Positions 1 to 9,141 of a stretch of DNA of 48,508 bases are shown in pieces. The notes under the pieces were generated by a model, which worked only from the letters and a program-made list of their open reading frames with translations, was not told where the DNA came from and did not search any database. The stretch's first letter is position 1. Each line of letters opens with the position of its first letter. Origin of the DNA: a virus; IMG/VR virus record IMGVR_UViG_3300024429_000013, positions 1-48,508 of that record, one strand, 5' to 3'. The position numbers and the translations under genes were made by a program.

Positions 1-32
1 TGATAATACTGTTCCCGCTAACAGTATTATCA
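1..32. repeat. Fold-back end: perfect inverted repeat
   Basis: The first 13 bases are the exact reverse complement of bases 20-32, around a six-base loop. In the other copy of this region (48375-48406) only the inner five base pairs exist naturally and the outer eight bases differ. Bases 1-8 are therefore most simply explained by a 3' end that folded on the natural CTGTT/AACAG hairpin and was copied, a library or amplification artefact. They should be trimmed. Confidence 0.75.
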
Positions 33-134
33 TAACTATTGCAACCAATAATCGCTTCATTTCAAATCCTCCTATTTTTTTAATGATTTCTTTTTTCTCC
101 GAGAAATTACAAAAAATATAATCATAGCTATTAT
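9..134. repeat. Direct terminal repeat (assembly overlap), left copy
   Basis: The 126 bases here are identical to 48383-48508. Genes at both ends read leftward across the join, so this is best read as the overlap left when a circular or circularly permuted genome is linearised. The true unit would be about 48,374 bp. The repeat covers the start codon and ribosome binding site (AGGAGG) of the gene at 47901-48434 and the 3' end of the gene at 72-977. A short fixed terminal repeat is less likely because it would cut through coding sequence. Confidence 0.85.
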
Positions 135-977
135 TATGATATATGGCATAATTGCCAATCTGTTTTTTTGAGATAGTGGATAAAAAACATCTTTCTCAAT
201 ATGATATACTTCCATCTGTTCCAACTCCGAGTTCCAGAAAACCATAACCTTTTCATGTTCAGTATCAATTGTAGGCAACCATTTTTCTTTAATGGTTTTA
301 CGTGTTTCCGCTGTAAATGTTATAGCCGGAGGGTCAACAACTCCCGAAGTTGTAAGTTTACCATCAAATATACCATTGCCAGTTACATGAAGCGAGCCAT
401 TAACCTCAAGCGTTGAATCTGGGTCAATTACTCCGATACCCACACTACTATCTCGAAGCGTCATAATACGGTAAGAATCACTCCAAAATTCCATTTGTGG
501 TTTAGCATTATAATCATGGTCGTATATAATTTTACCTAAATCTTCATCGTCTTGATCTCCAAAATAAATCCTACTTTCACCACTACTTCTTGCCAAAATT
601 GATAAAATAGCAACTCCATTTCCTACATTATTATTTGAGATAATTAAAATTGTTGAATCACTTATACCATTTGTAGGCTCTGTATATGTTTGATTTATAT
701 ATACCATCTTAAAATACGCCGTACTATCTTCTTCATTGATCTCAACTGCACCACCCCCTAATCTCACAGCGCCGGCTACATCGAGAGAATCCAATGTCAC
801 AAGTCCAGTTGACAACAAATAATTTGTAAGTGAATCACCTATCATTGCCGCCAAGACCGCCTTTACGCTTATTGTGCTCCAATCACTCTTATTCCACAGG
901 ATTTGACCTTGAGCATAAGATGTTAAGGGCATCAACAAAAATATGGCTAAAATCAAAAATAAAATTAACCTTTTCAT
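72..977 (-). CDS. Exported, membrane-anchored fibre-like protein
   Basis: The 301-residue product starts with a clear signal peptide ending near SYAQ. It ends with a hydrophobic helix (about residues 276-292) followed by a lysine/arginine-rich tail, so it should be exported and anchored by its C-terminus. The middle resembles phage fibre sequence: a stretch around residues 175-210 with the pattern GIGVIDPDSTLEVNGSLHV is typical of trimeric fibre shafts and of proteins preceding intramolecular chaperone domains. AGGAGG lies a few bases upstream of the start. It follows the endolysin and precedes another exported protein and the holin-like gene across the genome join. A virion protein with a Sec signal and a membrane anchor is odd; it could instead decorate the lysogen or lysing cell. 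Function unknown; the export topology is the firm part. Confidence 0.75.
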   Translation of the reverse strand: MKRLILFLILAIFLLMPLTSYAQGQILWNKSDWSTISVKAVLAAMIGDSLTNYLLSTGLVTLDSLDVAGAVRLGGGAVEINEEDSTAYFKMVYINQTYTEPTNGISDSTILIISNNNVGNGVAILSILARSSGESRIYFGDQDDEDLGKIIYDHDYNAKPQMEFWSDSYRIMTLRDSSVGIGVIDPDSTLEVNGSLHVTGNGIFDGKLTTSGVVDPPAITFTAETRKTIKEKWLPTIDTEHEKVMVFWNSELEQMEVYHIEKDVFYPLSQKNRLAIMPYIIIIAMIIFFVISRRKKKSLKK

Positions 978-1004
978 TTTACTTTCCTCCTATTCTTAAA
1001 TCCT

Positions 1005-1047
1005 AATTATTTTTTAATTCGTAACTCGTAATTCCTAATTCCTAATT
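1005..1047 (-). repeat. Tandem-word repeat, AATTAGGAATTACGAATT type
   Basis: A short run of imperfect copies of a word like AATTAGGAATTACGAATT lies between the endolysin and the next gene, just upstream of that gene's ribosome binding site. It does not look like phage coding sequence. It resembles degenerate word repeats that I recall between genes of many environmental bacteria. Confidence 0.6.
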
Positions 1048-1080
1048 GTCTTGTAGCATTCTCATAATCTCCTTTTCCTT

Positions 1081-1109
1081 TCTTTGTGTCTCCGCGTCTC
1101 TGCGGTTAA
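1081..1109 (-). repeat. AACCGCAGAGACGC-type word repeat, copy 1
   Basis: Read on the minus strand this is AACCGCAGAGACGCGGAGAC plus ACAAAG. It begins inside the TAA stop of the endolysin gene. It is one of about eight related copies in the genome, all in the same orientation as the leftward genes. Confidence 0.75.
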
Positions 1110-1528
1110 ATTATTAATTCGAAATGCACTAAATCATCAAACGTATTATCCAATATCTCATAATCGCTGTCCCAATCGCCGCCCCACCGAATCTTGATCC
1201 CCAATTTCTTCGCCATCCCCTTAACGTATCCCGCAAAATAATAATACCGCCCCACGTCTTTTAAGTATGTCGTTGGATTTTCCTTGTCCGGGAACACAAT
1301 AGGGTATGGCACAACGTCCACCGCCTCAGAAGGCTTCTTATTATGCTTTCCGTCCGGAAACTTAACCTTCGACCTGCCTTCCTTGTAATACCGGTTCTGC
1401 TTCGTCTTGCCTCGATGCCCCTCGAGGACCTTGCAGTCGAAATCCGCCACAACCTGAAAAAACAAAATCCGCAGCAGCTCATGGCACGTATACAACCGCC
1501 TCGCAGATGTCTTACTAAAATTCGCCAT
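1106..1528 (-). CDS. Endolysin, M15-family metallopeptidase
   Basis: The 140-residue product matches phage M15 (VanY/T5 endolysin-like) peptidases, zinc enzymes that cut the peptide stems of peptidoglycan. The first zinc motif is GKHNKKPSEAVDVVPY (about residues 60-75), with H62 and D71 as ligands. WGGDWD follows at 115-120, and the final FDDLVHFEL (130-138) gives the catalytic acid region and third ligand H135. The length fits a single-domain endolysin without a cell-wall-binding domain. There is no signal peptide, so release would need the holin. The gene overlaps the stop of the upstream 1809-residue gene as TAATG, implying coupled translation. Confidence 0.88.
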   Translation of the reverse strand: MANFSKTSARRLYTCHELLRILFFQVVADFDCKVLEGHRGKTKQNRYYKEGRSKVKFPDGKHNKKPSEAVDVVPYPIVFPDKENPTTYLKDVGRYYYFAGYVKGMAKKLGIKIRWGGDWDSDYEILDNTFDDLVHFELII

Positions 1529-4500
1529 TATCGCCCCCTCTCCAAGCCTCTCTTGCGAAGCTCTTCATCAATAAATTTTTCCCGCTCTTTTTCAGCTTTT
1601 TCTTCTTCTATGTATTCACGCCCCTTGCCAAACCAATAATAATACATTTTACCAAACATAAAAAGCCTGACGCTTGCTATATCCTTAATTTGAAAATCTT
1701 CCCATTCGCCACTTATTGCTTTTTTTATCGCATACGTAATGTCTTTCTCTGGATATTCAAGATATGGATACGGCGGTAGCAAAAGTCTAATAGCAGCTTT
1801 TGTTAAACCATGCCTTGCTCCGTACCAAGTTATATATCTTGATAAACCAAACAATCTCAATAAGTTATCCACCACTCTTTCTGAAATAGTCGTAGTTCTG
1901 CCGTATATGAAATCTCGTATTTCATCAGCGCCCATATTCGCAAGCAAAAATAATCCCGCCAATCTTATAGCCCTTTTATAAGCTGCAATCTTTTCCTGTT
2001 TTGTACCGTATTTTATTCCCCATATAATTTCACGCCTTATTATATCTAAGTGCTTGATTTGAAAGGTTTTAAGTGAGTATGCTATTCTGCCGTTTGGTGC
2101 ATCAAGATATTTTTTCGGCACTTCGCTTCGTGCAACCGGTTGAAAATCCAAAAGAGTATTAAACGCTAAATATCTTATATTCTCAGTCAGTTTCCCGCTC
2201 TTTAAATCCTTAATTACTTGTTCGGTTTCGCCCTCGAACATATGTTTTAACTTTTTCATGTGAAATGGACTAATTGTACCCTTGCGTGCCGTTCTTCTGA
2301 ATCTGTCTATTGTTCCGTTCATTAATGTTTCTTTACCAAGATTATCTATCTTAGTAAATCCAATATATTTGAATTGTTTTTCCAAAAGCCTGCCGAGTAA
2401 TTTTGGATTAGCAAATTCTTGAGCAATGTATTCTATGCCTTGATCTTTACGTGTAATCTCAGATTTTCCTACAATAGCCTTACCCAATGCTTTAGTTGCA
2501 CTGTAAAAACCAGCATTGTAATATGCATAAGTTAAATCCCCTAATTGCGTAATGGTATTACCTATATCATTAAGTGTTGTAAGATAACCCAAATTTTTCA
2601 TCGTCTGTATAAAACCCGAACTGTATCGGTAATTGAAATAAGACCGTATCAATCCTATTATTTTATTCGACTGTGCCGGTGATATTTCGTTCTCTTTGAT
2701 AAAATCCGTAACGTATTTGCCTATGCTTTCATCTAAATCGTCAATATTCGGATCGTCATTCTTCAATCCATAAACTTCTACCATTTCGCCTTCTTCTTCA
2801 ACTTTTTTCTTTGCGGTTTTCCCGAAAAATTTCCTCGTTTCTATTGCTCGGTTCGTTTCCTCGATGTACATTAAAAGCGAAACGTTAGTATCATGGTAAA
2901 ATTGATTCAGTTCGTTATCGATTATTTCTATTCGCCGCTCCTTCAATCCTTTCGGTTTTGCTAAAGTTATTTTCCCGCCGTATCCCCTTATAACGTTATT
3001 CGCAATCCTTATTATTTCATCTTGCGACAATGTTCTGCCTATCGTTTTTTCTTTTTCTTTTATAGATTCTTCTATTAATCCCCAAGCATCAGTGTCATAA
3101 AGATAATCCAGAAATCCATTTTTGTCTTTTAATATTCGGGGAAAATAATTCGGCAGATAATTAACGTCGTATCCGACTTTCCTGGCTCTTTCATATATTC
3201 CGTCAAGAATTCCACGTGCTTGCTCAATTTCGCTTTGTATACCGTATTTCTCAACAATCTCATTAACTTTCTCGTGATCTCCGTTCTTCTGAGCTAAATC
3301 GAATACTGCAAAATCCTTCTTATTCATTTTCTTTGTGGATTTAAGCAATGGATAAACGCCTTCCATATCCCTCTTGACTGCCATATTTACGTTATCTATG
3401 TGTCGCCTTAAAGCAGATTTTAATTTCGGATGAATCAATTCAAGCTCCGAAGATATAAGGAAAATATGTTCCGCTATAATTCCCTGTTCAGCGTTCTTTA
3501 AATCTTTCTTCCTCTTATATAAAACTGCCTTGCTCTTTTCGCCGGCTTCCTCATAAATCTTTTCCCTAATAATGCTTTTTCTCAATATTCCCGCCAAATG
3601 CTCCGCAAATTTATTTGCCTGCTCGTATGTCAATTCCGTTGATGTCTCTTTTCCGTACAATTCCGCCATCTCAACCCTGTACCGCTCATCCGACCAGTTC
3701 AAATCCTTTTTCAGTATGTGAATCCGTGCCTTCTGCCTATTTGTACTTTTTCCTTCGGCAAGCTCCATGTCCTCCCGCCATCGCTCTAAATGAGGCTTGA
3801 ACTTTGCCCCGAGTTCTTTAATCATATCCCGCACAAATTCCGCTATCCCCTTGCCGGCAGCTTTATAATGCGCCCACGCCGCGTCAATATGAGGCTTCGC
3901 CTTCTTATAACCGCTCTCATAATTGACGTCTTCTATACGCAACCCAATATTCGGGTCTTTCGCAAGCTCTTTTAATGCCTTAAGGGATTCTTTGATACCC
4001 GCTTTTAATTCCGCGGCAGGCTTCTTTAAGGATGGCTTCTCGGCAGGTTTTACTTCTGCAGGCTTTTCTTCTCTTTTCCTTCTAACTTCTTCAGGTAATT
4101 CACTAATTTTCTCACGACCCACCGCCGGTTCTTCGAAAATGGATGGTTGGATGGATATTTCGGCATCTGATACCTCCAATGCGGATTCAAATAATTCCGC
4201 CTTTGATGGAATAGTACGTTTAAATAATCCTTTTTGTTTAGGATCGCCTATTCCTTCTACCAATTTAATATATTTATCGAATATTTCAACTATTTTCTTC
4301 GTGCTTCGCTTATTATTTTCAAAAGCAGATAAAATCATTTTCGATAATTGCGATATATCTGTCTGTTCAAATAAATCTTTTTGTTTTAAATAATCTTCAA
4401 TATGTCTCCCTTCGCTTCTTAAATTTGAAAGTTTTTCCGCAGCATCTGCCATATCTTTGCTTATGTCAAAATCATATCTCGCACCTTCTTTAATTTGTTG

Positions 4501-6957
4501 GCTTAAAATTGAAATATTCGGCGCAATATAAAGCATCGCATTCGTTATATTCCTGATATTATTATCTGAACTTTCAGCAAGCCTTTCAATTGCAGAAACC
4601 TCACCATAAGCCTTTGCAAATATAGCATTCCTTATTCGATTTAAACCCTCTTGCGATACATTGCCCCTTTTATCAATGTATCTACCGAGTTCAGTTTCGC
4701 CAATTACATTCTTAAAAAATCCCCTCCTGAAGTCTCTATTTGCAGGAGTATTAATGTTCCCAGCTTCATTCGGTACAAACTTTCCGAGCAAACTCGTAGT
4801 AAGTTTTTTAGAATCGCTCATTGCCTGTTCCGTAGCACTCAATACCGCGGTTGTCGGCACATTAGCTTCTTCAATAAATTTCCTTACATCAACATCCGTA
4901 ATCCTGCGCCGTACCATTATCGGCGATTCCATGCCTCTTATTGCTTCTACATCAAGACCGAATTTATCAGCATTTTCTATCAAAAACTGTTTATAAGTCT
5001 CAGCATTTCCGCTTTTATAAAGCCTCTGAAGGGCAATTATCCGAGCATTCCCGGACTCGACAATCCCCGCAAAGTCGACAATCGGAGCGCCCTCTGAAGC
5101 CATGACATTCTCCCCGAGACGTTCTGGTATTAAATCCCTCTCAATCTTCTGCACCTGTATCATCGAGGCAACCTTTGTACGGTCCCGGGGTTGCTTTTCG
5201 GCAGGATATTCTTTATTCGGCTTCAAATTAATATCATGCGAAGCAATTATATCTTTTTGGTCAAATATAACGTAATCAAACCCGATTTCCGTTCCCGCCT
5301 CCGTCCGTGCCGTTCCCTTTTTACCAGTGACCACAGGCTCTTTAGTGATAATCTCTTTTACTTTTTCCTCTGGCTTCCGCTCCACAATCTCCTCAACTTC
5401 CGTTATCTTCGCCGAAATCGCCATCTCCTTCAATTCGGGATAATCTTCGAGAACTTCTAATGGAAATTTCTTACCTTCAGAAATAGCCTTTTTCACTTCT
5501 TCTCTATGAATGTTTCTTCCGGTTTCTTCATTTATATCAACTGTTTTTCTAATCTCTTTTAAGTAACCATGCAATGTAAACAACCAGGGTTTTTCAATTT
5601 CAGGAACTTTAGCAGGTTTCTCTGCGACCTCTTCTTTGCGTCTCAGCGTCTCTGCGGTTATCTCTTCCTCTTTTTCCGCTTCTGCCGTTACTTCCTCCTC
5701 TGGCGGTACAACCACCGCCTCAGCCTCTTTCTTCTCAACAGCGGGCTTCTCTGGTTCAACGACAGGCGGTTCTTCCTCTATCGCTTCTTTTTCTTTCGTC
5801 AATGCAGTTACTGCCGCGGTACCGCCCACTCCCATTAAAAAAGCCGGCGGTACGACATCTATCCCACGTTTTGTCTGTTCCCATACGTCCTCAAGCGTTG
5901 CATATCCTAAACCATGTTTAATCAATCCCTCTGCCGGTTCTTCTGCCCATTCTGTTAAACCTTCCATTGAGCCTGTTGTCAAATATTGGATAACAGCTTT
6001 CTTATAACCATCAGGCATTTTCTTTAACATTTGTCCCAAAGAGAGAGCATTTAATCCACCGGAAGCAAGCGTCATTAATTCCAATGCGGATTCGGCTTCC
6101 TCTCGGGTCCCGCCCAATTTTATTATCTCCTCATAAGTAGAAGCGCCCTCAAGAAAACCTCCAACTGTACCACCAACTAATTGAGGCGCAAATCTGGCAA
6201 GTCTCGGTATAGTCTGTGCCGTAAATGGAATCTTTGTGCCGAATATCTGTATAAATTTCGCTGTCCCAATTCCTGGTATAAGCGCAGCCCCAAATGAAGG
6301 TATCATCTTGCCGACATTCCAAGCCCACCATGTTGCATTACGCATCAATTCAGGATTATCCCAAAGAGTTTTGCCCTCAAGTTCTTCCGGTTCTTCGATT
6401 TTCTCAGCTTTTTTCTCGAAATATTCATGCGTTTGTGCCCCGGCAATTTCCAATGTCTTGCCAAGTTGTAACACTATCTCAGGTTTGACATAAGGTCTCT
6501 CAAATTCAGGCGATACTTTGAAACCCAACGGGTCTTCCTCTTGTAATTTTCCGCCTATATATTTTAAACTCGTGCCGAATAAAGAACCCAATGTCTCAAA
6601 AAGACCTCTCTTAATAGCCCTGCCCAATGTCTTTGTAAAATAATCCATTTCTTCGGGTGTCGCCATATGCGAATATCCACGTCTTTTTACGTAACTTTCA
6701 ATCTCAGGCTCTTTTTCCTCCTGCTGCTCGATAGCCTGTTGCTCCTGCGTCTGCCTCTGCCTATCCGCCTCAGCATCCCGCAACGTATCCTCTATAACGT
6801 CAATCTCATTGCGGGGGCGAAACATCTCCCGAAGCATTTCTTGCCTCTCAGCCTCACGAGATTTATAATCAGCAAGCATTTGCCCAAACGTAAATTCCTG
6901 CACTTTTTGCTGTTTTGCCTTATAATCAGACAGCATTTGTCCAAAAGTCTGCGACAT
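1528..6957 (-). CDS. Giant polyvalent/ejection protein with ddrB-ParB-like domain
   Basis: This 1809-residue protein is probably packaged in the virion and ejected with the DNA. Residues 1-35 contain a duplicated motif, TFGQMLSDYK and TFGQMLADYK. Residues 210-275 and 365-388 are hydrophobic. Residues 390-450 are a low-complexity E/P/V linker that includes an in-frame copy of the AACCGCAGAG repeat (ITAETLRRKE). Residues about 550-785 resemble the DdrB-like ParB-superfamily domain of phage and conjugative polyvalent proteins, with the core GIVESGNARIIALQRLY at 631-647. The rest is long helical sequence, including a motif like YLPNYFPRILK that is common in very large phage polyvalent proteins. 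Its position after the nozzle-like protein matches podovirus internal virion proteins. A tape measure is unlikely because no tail tube or baseplate genes accompany it. The domain call is from recognition. Confidence 0.78.
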   Translation of the reverse strand: MSQTFGQMLSDYKAKQQKVQEFTFGQMLADYKSREAERQEMLREMFRPRNEIDVIEDTLRDAEADRQRQTQEQQAIEQQEEKEPEIESYVKRRGYSHMATPEEMDYFTKTLGRAIKRGLFETLGSLFGTSLKYIGGKLQEEDPLGFKVSPEFERPYVKPEIVLQLGKTLEIAGAQTHEYFEKKAEKIEEPEELEGKTLWDNPELMRNATWWAWNVGKMIPSFGAALIPGIGTAKFIQIFGTKIPFTAQTIPRLARFAPQLVGGTVGGFLEGASTYEEIIKLGGTREEAESALELMTLASGGLNALSLGQMLKKMPDGYKKAVIQYLTTGSMEGLTEWAEEPAEGLIKHGLGYATLEDVWEQTKRGIDVVPPAFLMGVGGTAAVTALTKEKEAIEEEPPVVEPEKPAVEKKEAEAVVVPPEEEVTAEAEKEEEITAETLRRKEEVAEKPAKVPEIEKPWLFTLHGYLKEIRKTVDINEETGRNIHREEVKKAISEGKKFPLEVLEDYPELKEMAISAKITEVEEIVERKPEEKVKEIITKEPVVTGKKGTARTEAGTEIGFDYVIFDQKDIIASHDINLKPNKEYPAEKQPRDRTKVASMIQVQKIERDLIPERLGENVMASEGAPIVDFAGIVESGNARIIALQRLYKSGNAETYKQFLIENADKFGLDVEAIRGMESPIMVRRRITDVDVRKFIEEANVPTTAVLSATEQAMSDSKKLTTSLLGKFVPNEAGNINTPANRDFRRGFFKNVIGETELGRYIDKRGNVSQEGLNRIRNAIFAKAYGEVSAIERLAESSDNNIRNITNAMLYIAPNISILSQQIKEGARYDFDISKDMADAAEKLSNLRSEGRHIEDYLKQKDLFEQTDISQLSKMILSAFENNKRSTKKIVEIFDKYIKLVEGIGDPKQKGLFKRTIPSKAELFESALEVSDAEISIQPSIFEEPAVGREKISELPEEVRRKREEKPAEVKPAEKPSLKKPAAELKAGIKESLKALKELAKDPNIGLRIEDVNYESGYKKAKPHIDAAWAHYKAAGKGIAEFVRDMIKELGAKFKPHLERWREDMELAEGKSTNRQKARIHILKKDLNWSDERYRVEMAELYGKETSTELTYEQANKFAEHLAGILRKSIIREKIYEEAGEKSKAVLYKRKKDLKNAEQGIIAEHIFLISSELELIHPKLKSALRRHIDNVNMAVKRDMEGVYPLLKSTKKMNKKDFAVFDLAQKNGDHEKVNEIVEKYGIQSEIEQARGILDGIYERARKVGYDVNYLPNYFPRILKDKNGFLDYLYDTDAWGLIEESIKEKEKTIGRTLSQDEIIRIANNVIRGYGGKITLAKPKGLKERRIEIIDNELNQFYHDTNVSLLMYIEETNRAIETRKFFGKTAKKKVEEEGEMVEVYGLKNDDPNIDDLDESIGKYVTDFIKENEISPAQSNKIIGLIRSYFNYRYSSGFIQTMKNLGYLTTLNDIGNTITQLGDLTYAYYNAGFYSATKALGKAIVGKSEITRKDQGIEYIAQEFANPKLLGRLLEKQFKYIGFTKIDNLGKETLMNGTIDRFRRTARKGTISPFHMKKLKHMFEGETEQVIKDLKSGKLTENIRYLAFNTLLDFQPVARSEVPKKYLDAPNGRIAYSLKTFQIKHLDIIRREIIWGIKYGTKQEKIAAYKRAIRLAGLFLLANMGADEIRDFIYGRTTTISERVVDNLLRLFGLSRYITWYGARHGLTKAAIRLLLPPYPYLEYPEKDITYAIKKAISGEWEDFQIKDIASVRLFMFGKMYYYWFGKGREYIEEEKAEKEREKFIDEELRKRGLERGR
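5632..5660 (-). repeat. AACCGCAGAGACGC-type word repeat, copy 2, read in frame
   Basis: This copy lies inside the 1809-residue gene and is translated as ITAETLRRKE (about residues 433-442) within a low-complexity linker. The DNA word is nearly the same as the copies at gene junctions, so the repeat appears to have landed in or been tolerated by coding sequence. Confidence 0.72.
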
Positions 6958-6966
6958 TATTCCTTA

Positions 6967-8187
6967 TCACCTTTTAATAGGTAAAGGCATAGTTACGGTA
7001 TGGACATCTCTCCGCAGTTTTCCTTTACCAGATTTCATTAGCTCTTGAATTTTATACATTGCTTCTTTCAAAGTATTTACTTCGGGTATATTTTCTGTAA
7101 TGTAATATTGGTCCATAATTGCAATATACTTCTGGAATAACAATTCCATATAATCGGGATTATCGCCATAATGTATAACCTTATCTATGAATGTCAATTG
7201 CTCAGCCTCAAACGCAATTTCTTCTCTGGATTTTTCAAACCTTTTATCTAATTTTTTTTCACTTATAGCAATATCAGTCAATTCTTTTCTGATTTTATCA
7301 ATTCTTGCTACATATTCGTCATCAAAATCCTTGTATCTCTGTGCTTGTTCTTCAGTTAGTTCACGTGCTTTTACCTTTTGGTCAAGCGCAAAATCTCTAT
7401 CATCTTCGTATATCCGACGCTGCTCTCTTCTCTCAGCAAGGTCTTCCGATGGTGTCAATGGCTTCGGCAATCCCACTGCTCTCCCCGGTAAATCTTCTGC
7501 ACTTATCTCTCCCAATTTTAATAAAAAAGACTCTTCTTCTGGTGTCGTTAATCCTTGACCCCATTTATCTTTTAATAATGCAATTTTTTCTCTTAATTCT
7601 CCAGATGGTGTCGGTGCGCCTTCGCCACGATTATAATATTTGTACATGGCTTCCGCTCGTATCTTATCAATTTTAAGTTGCCTCTCGCTTATATACCCCT
7701 GCATTCCCGCACCCGCTGCCCCGATTAATCCCCTGTGCAATTCGGTCTTAGCCTGCCTCTCAAATTCCGCCCGCCGTTCCTCAGACATGGTCGACATCCG
7801 AGCTAACTCTTCCTTCGCAACCACCTTTGACCGTTCCTGTTCCAAGTCGATCGCCCGCGTTGTCTCCGAAACCTGCCTCATCTGCTCGAGGACCGGCTCT
7901 GTCGTAGCCCGGATACCCGCAACGCTACCGGCGCCGATACCGCCAGCTTCGAGCTCCCCGCGTACCTCAGCCTTCCGCCTCTGCGCAATCGCACCAGCTG
8001 TCGCACTCGTCTTTCCGATCAACAGCCTCCGTGCCTTTGGTGTTATAGCGCCTTCCTCGCTGACTTCCGTCAGTCTTTTGTAATATTCGGTATCCTCGAA
8101 CCGTCTCGGCTTCTTGCGGGTGATGTACCTCAATCCCGAAACTCCCGCACTGACCCCCGCATATATCGCCCACGCAGGTAATGGCAT
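6967..8187 (-). CDS. Internal virion/ejection-like protein
   Basis: The 406-residue product has a glycine/alanine-rich N-terminus (ASVGVSG-like, residues 5-20), an alanine-rich region around 60-120, then long charged, probably coiled-coil sequence to the end. This profile, and the location directly upstream of a giant virion protein and downstream of the nozzle-like and adaptor-like genes, fits the small ejection proteins of podoviruses (T7 gp14-like position). No catalytic motif is visible. A ribosome binding site (AGGAG) precedes the start. Function is inferred from order and composition only. Confidence 0.6.
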   Translation of the reverse strand: MPLPAWAIYAGVSAGVSGLRYITRKKPRRFEDTEYYKRLTEVSEEGAITPKARRLLIGKTSATAGAIAQRRKAEVRGELEAGGIGAGSVAGIRATTEPVLEQMRQVSETTRAIDLEQERSKVVAKEELARMSTMSEERRAEFERQAKTELHRGLIGAAGAGMQGYISERQLKIDKIRAEAMYKYYNRGEGAPTPSGELREKIALLKDKWGQGLTTPEEESFLLKLGEISAEDLPGRAVGLPKPLTPSEDLAERREQRRIYEDDRDFALDQKVKARELTEEQAQRYKDFDDEYVARIDKIRKELTDIAISEKKLDKRFEKSREEIAFEAEQLTFIDKVIHYGDNPDYMELLFQKYIAIMDQYYITENIPEVNTLKEAMYKIQELMKSGKGKLRRDVHTVTMPLPIKR

Positions 8188-8205
8188 TTTATTCTCCTAT
8201 TCTAT

Positions 8206-8236
8206 AATTCGACATTCGGCATTCGACATTCGTAAT
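8206..8236 (-). repeat. Tandem-word repeat, TTCGACATTCGGC type
   Basis: Imperfect copies of a word like ACGAATGTCGAATGCCGAAT fill the gap between two tail genes, ending just before the ribosome binding site of the next gene. The word differs from the other families in this genome. Confidence 0.6.
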
Positions 8237-9129
8237 TACCTTTCCCCTCTCGTTCCAATCCCCGCTCTCGGTGCATAACGCTCATTTAATACCGCTATAA
8301 CGCCCAAAGCCTTCTTCTCCACGTCTGCGCTCCTGCTTGCCTTTTCATCCATCGACCAACAAGCACTCTCAGCCATTTCAAGTACCAATTCTATCAATGC
8401 CTCATTAAGATCGCACTCGATGCCAACTAAATTTATCAGGTCAAAAGAATGAGTTATAAAATACATCTCCTCTTCCTCTGCAAAATTGGCGGCGGCGGCG
8501 GGTTCAACGGTAAACATTAATTTTGTACCATCATAATCCGTTACAACGTGATAACTGCCCTTCGTTATGTTGTAAATCACTGCTCCGTTATAAGTGTCAT
8601 TAACGGCGCTCAATCCCTCGCCTTCCAAACCGTCAAACAACACATCTGACGCCCCATCATCCGCCTGATCAGACGTGAATTTATACCGCAGCGTACTCGG
8701 AATTTTCAGGAAATATACGTCGATCGCTGGATTCGTCTGCCCATTAGATACATATATGTGATTCTGAAATACCCATGCCAAAGGATTCTGCAAAGTGCCC
8801 GCAAGATAAGCATTCTCCGTTCTTTTCAGGTCGTCGAGATCAATCATATTGCAATACAATCCGTCTTTGATTCTGACTTTTAGGATACCCTCGGCGCCCT
8901 TCAAAACCCCATAATCGAGATTCGCAACAGTCATCTCAACTTTCCCTGCAGTCGCCGTTACATCCTCTTTAAGTACCTGCAACTCCGTCAAATAAGCATT
9001 ATGAAGAAAATTTGCAACCTTGAGCTGTGCATTATTTAAAGCGTCAAGTTTAAGAGCATCAGTAAATTTAACTTTATCGGCATCCTCAAGCCTTAAACCC
9101 AACTGCCCAATCATTGTCTGTACGTCCAT
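8236..9129 (-). CDS. Tail adaptor-like protein (gatekeeper)
   Basis: The 297-residue protein begins with a helical segment of the type MIGQLGLRLEDADKVKFTDALKLDALNNAQLKVANFLH, then a beta-rich middle, then a C-terminal helical region around ALIELVLEMAESACWSMDEKAS. This arrangement is seen in podovirus head-to-tail adaptor and tail tubular protein A families (T7 gp11/P22 gp4-like position). The gene at 14960-15958 has a similar plan, so the phage seems to encode two related adaptor-type proteins. A strong AAGGAG precedes the start. Assignment is by architecture and neighbourhood. Confidence 0.55.
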   Translation of the reverse strand: MDVQTMIGQLGLRLEDADKVKFTDALKLDALNNAQLKVANFLHNAYLTELQVLKEDVTATAGKVEMTVANLDYGVLKGAEGILKVRIKDGLYCNMIDLDDLKRTENAYLAGTLQNPLAWVFQNHIYVSNGQTNPAIDVYFLKIPSTLRYKFTSDQADDGASDVLFDGLEGEGLSAVNDTYNGAVIYNITKGSYHVVTDYDGTKLMFTVEPAAAANFAEEEEMYFITHSFDLINLVGIECDLNEALIELVLEMAESACWSMDEKASRSADVEKKALGVIAVLNERYAPRAGIGTRGER

Positions 9130-9141
9130 CTCGCACTCCTT

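Noticed and set aside
1528-6957. Tape measure protein reading of the giant gene
   Set aside because: No tail tube, chaperone or baseplate genes accompany it, and its domains fit polyvalent ejection proteins better.
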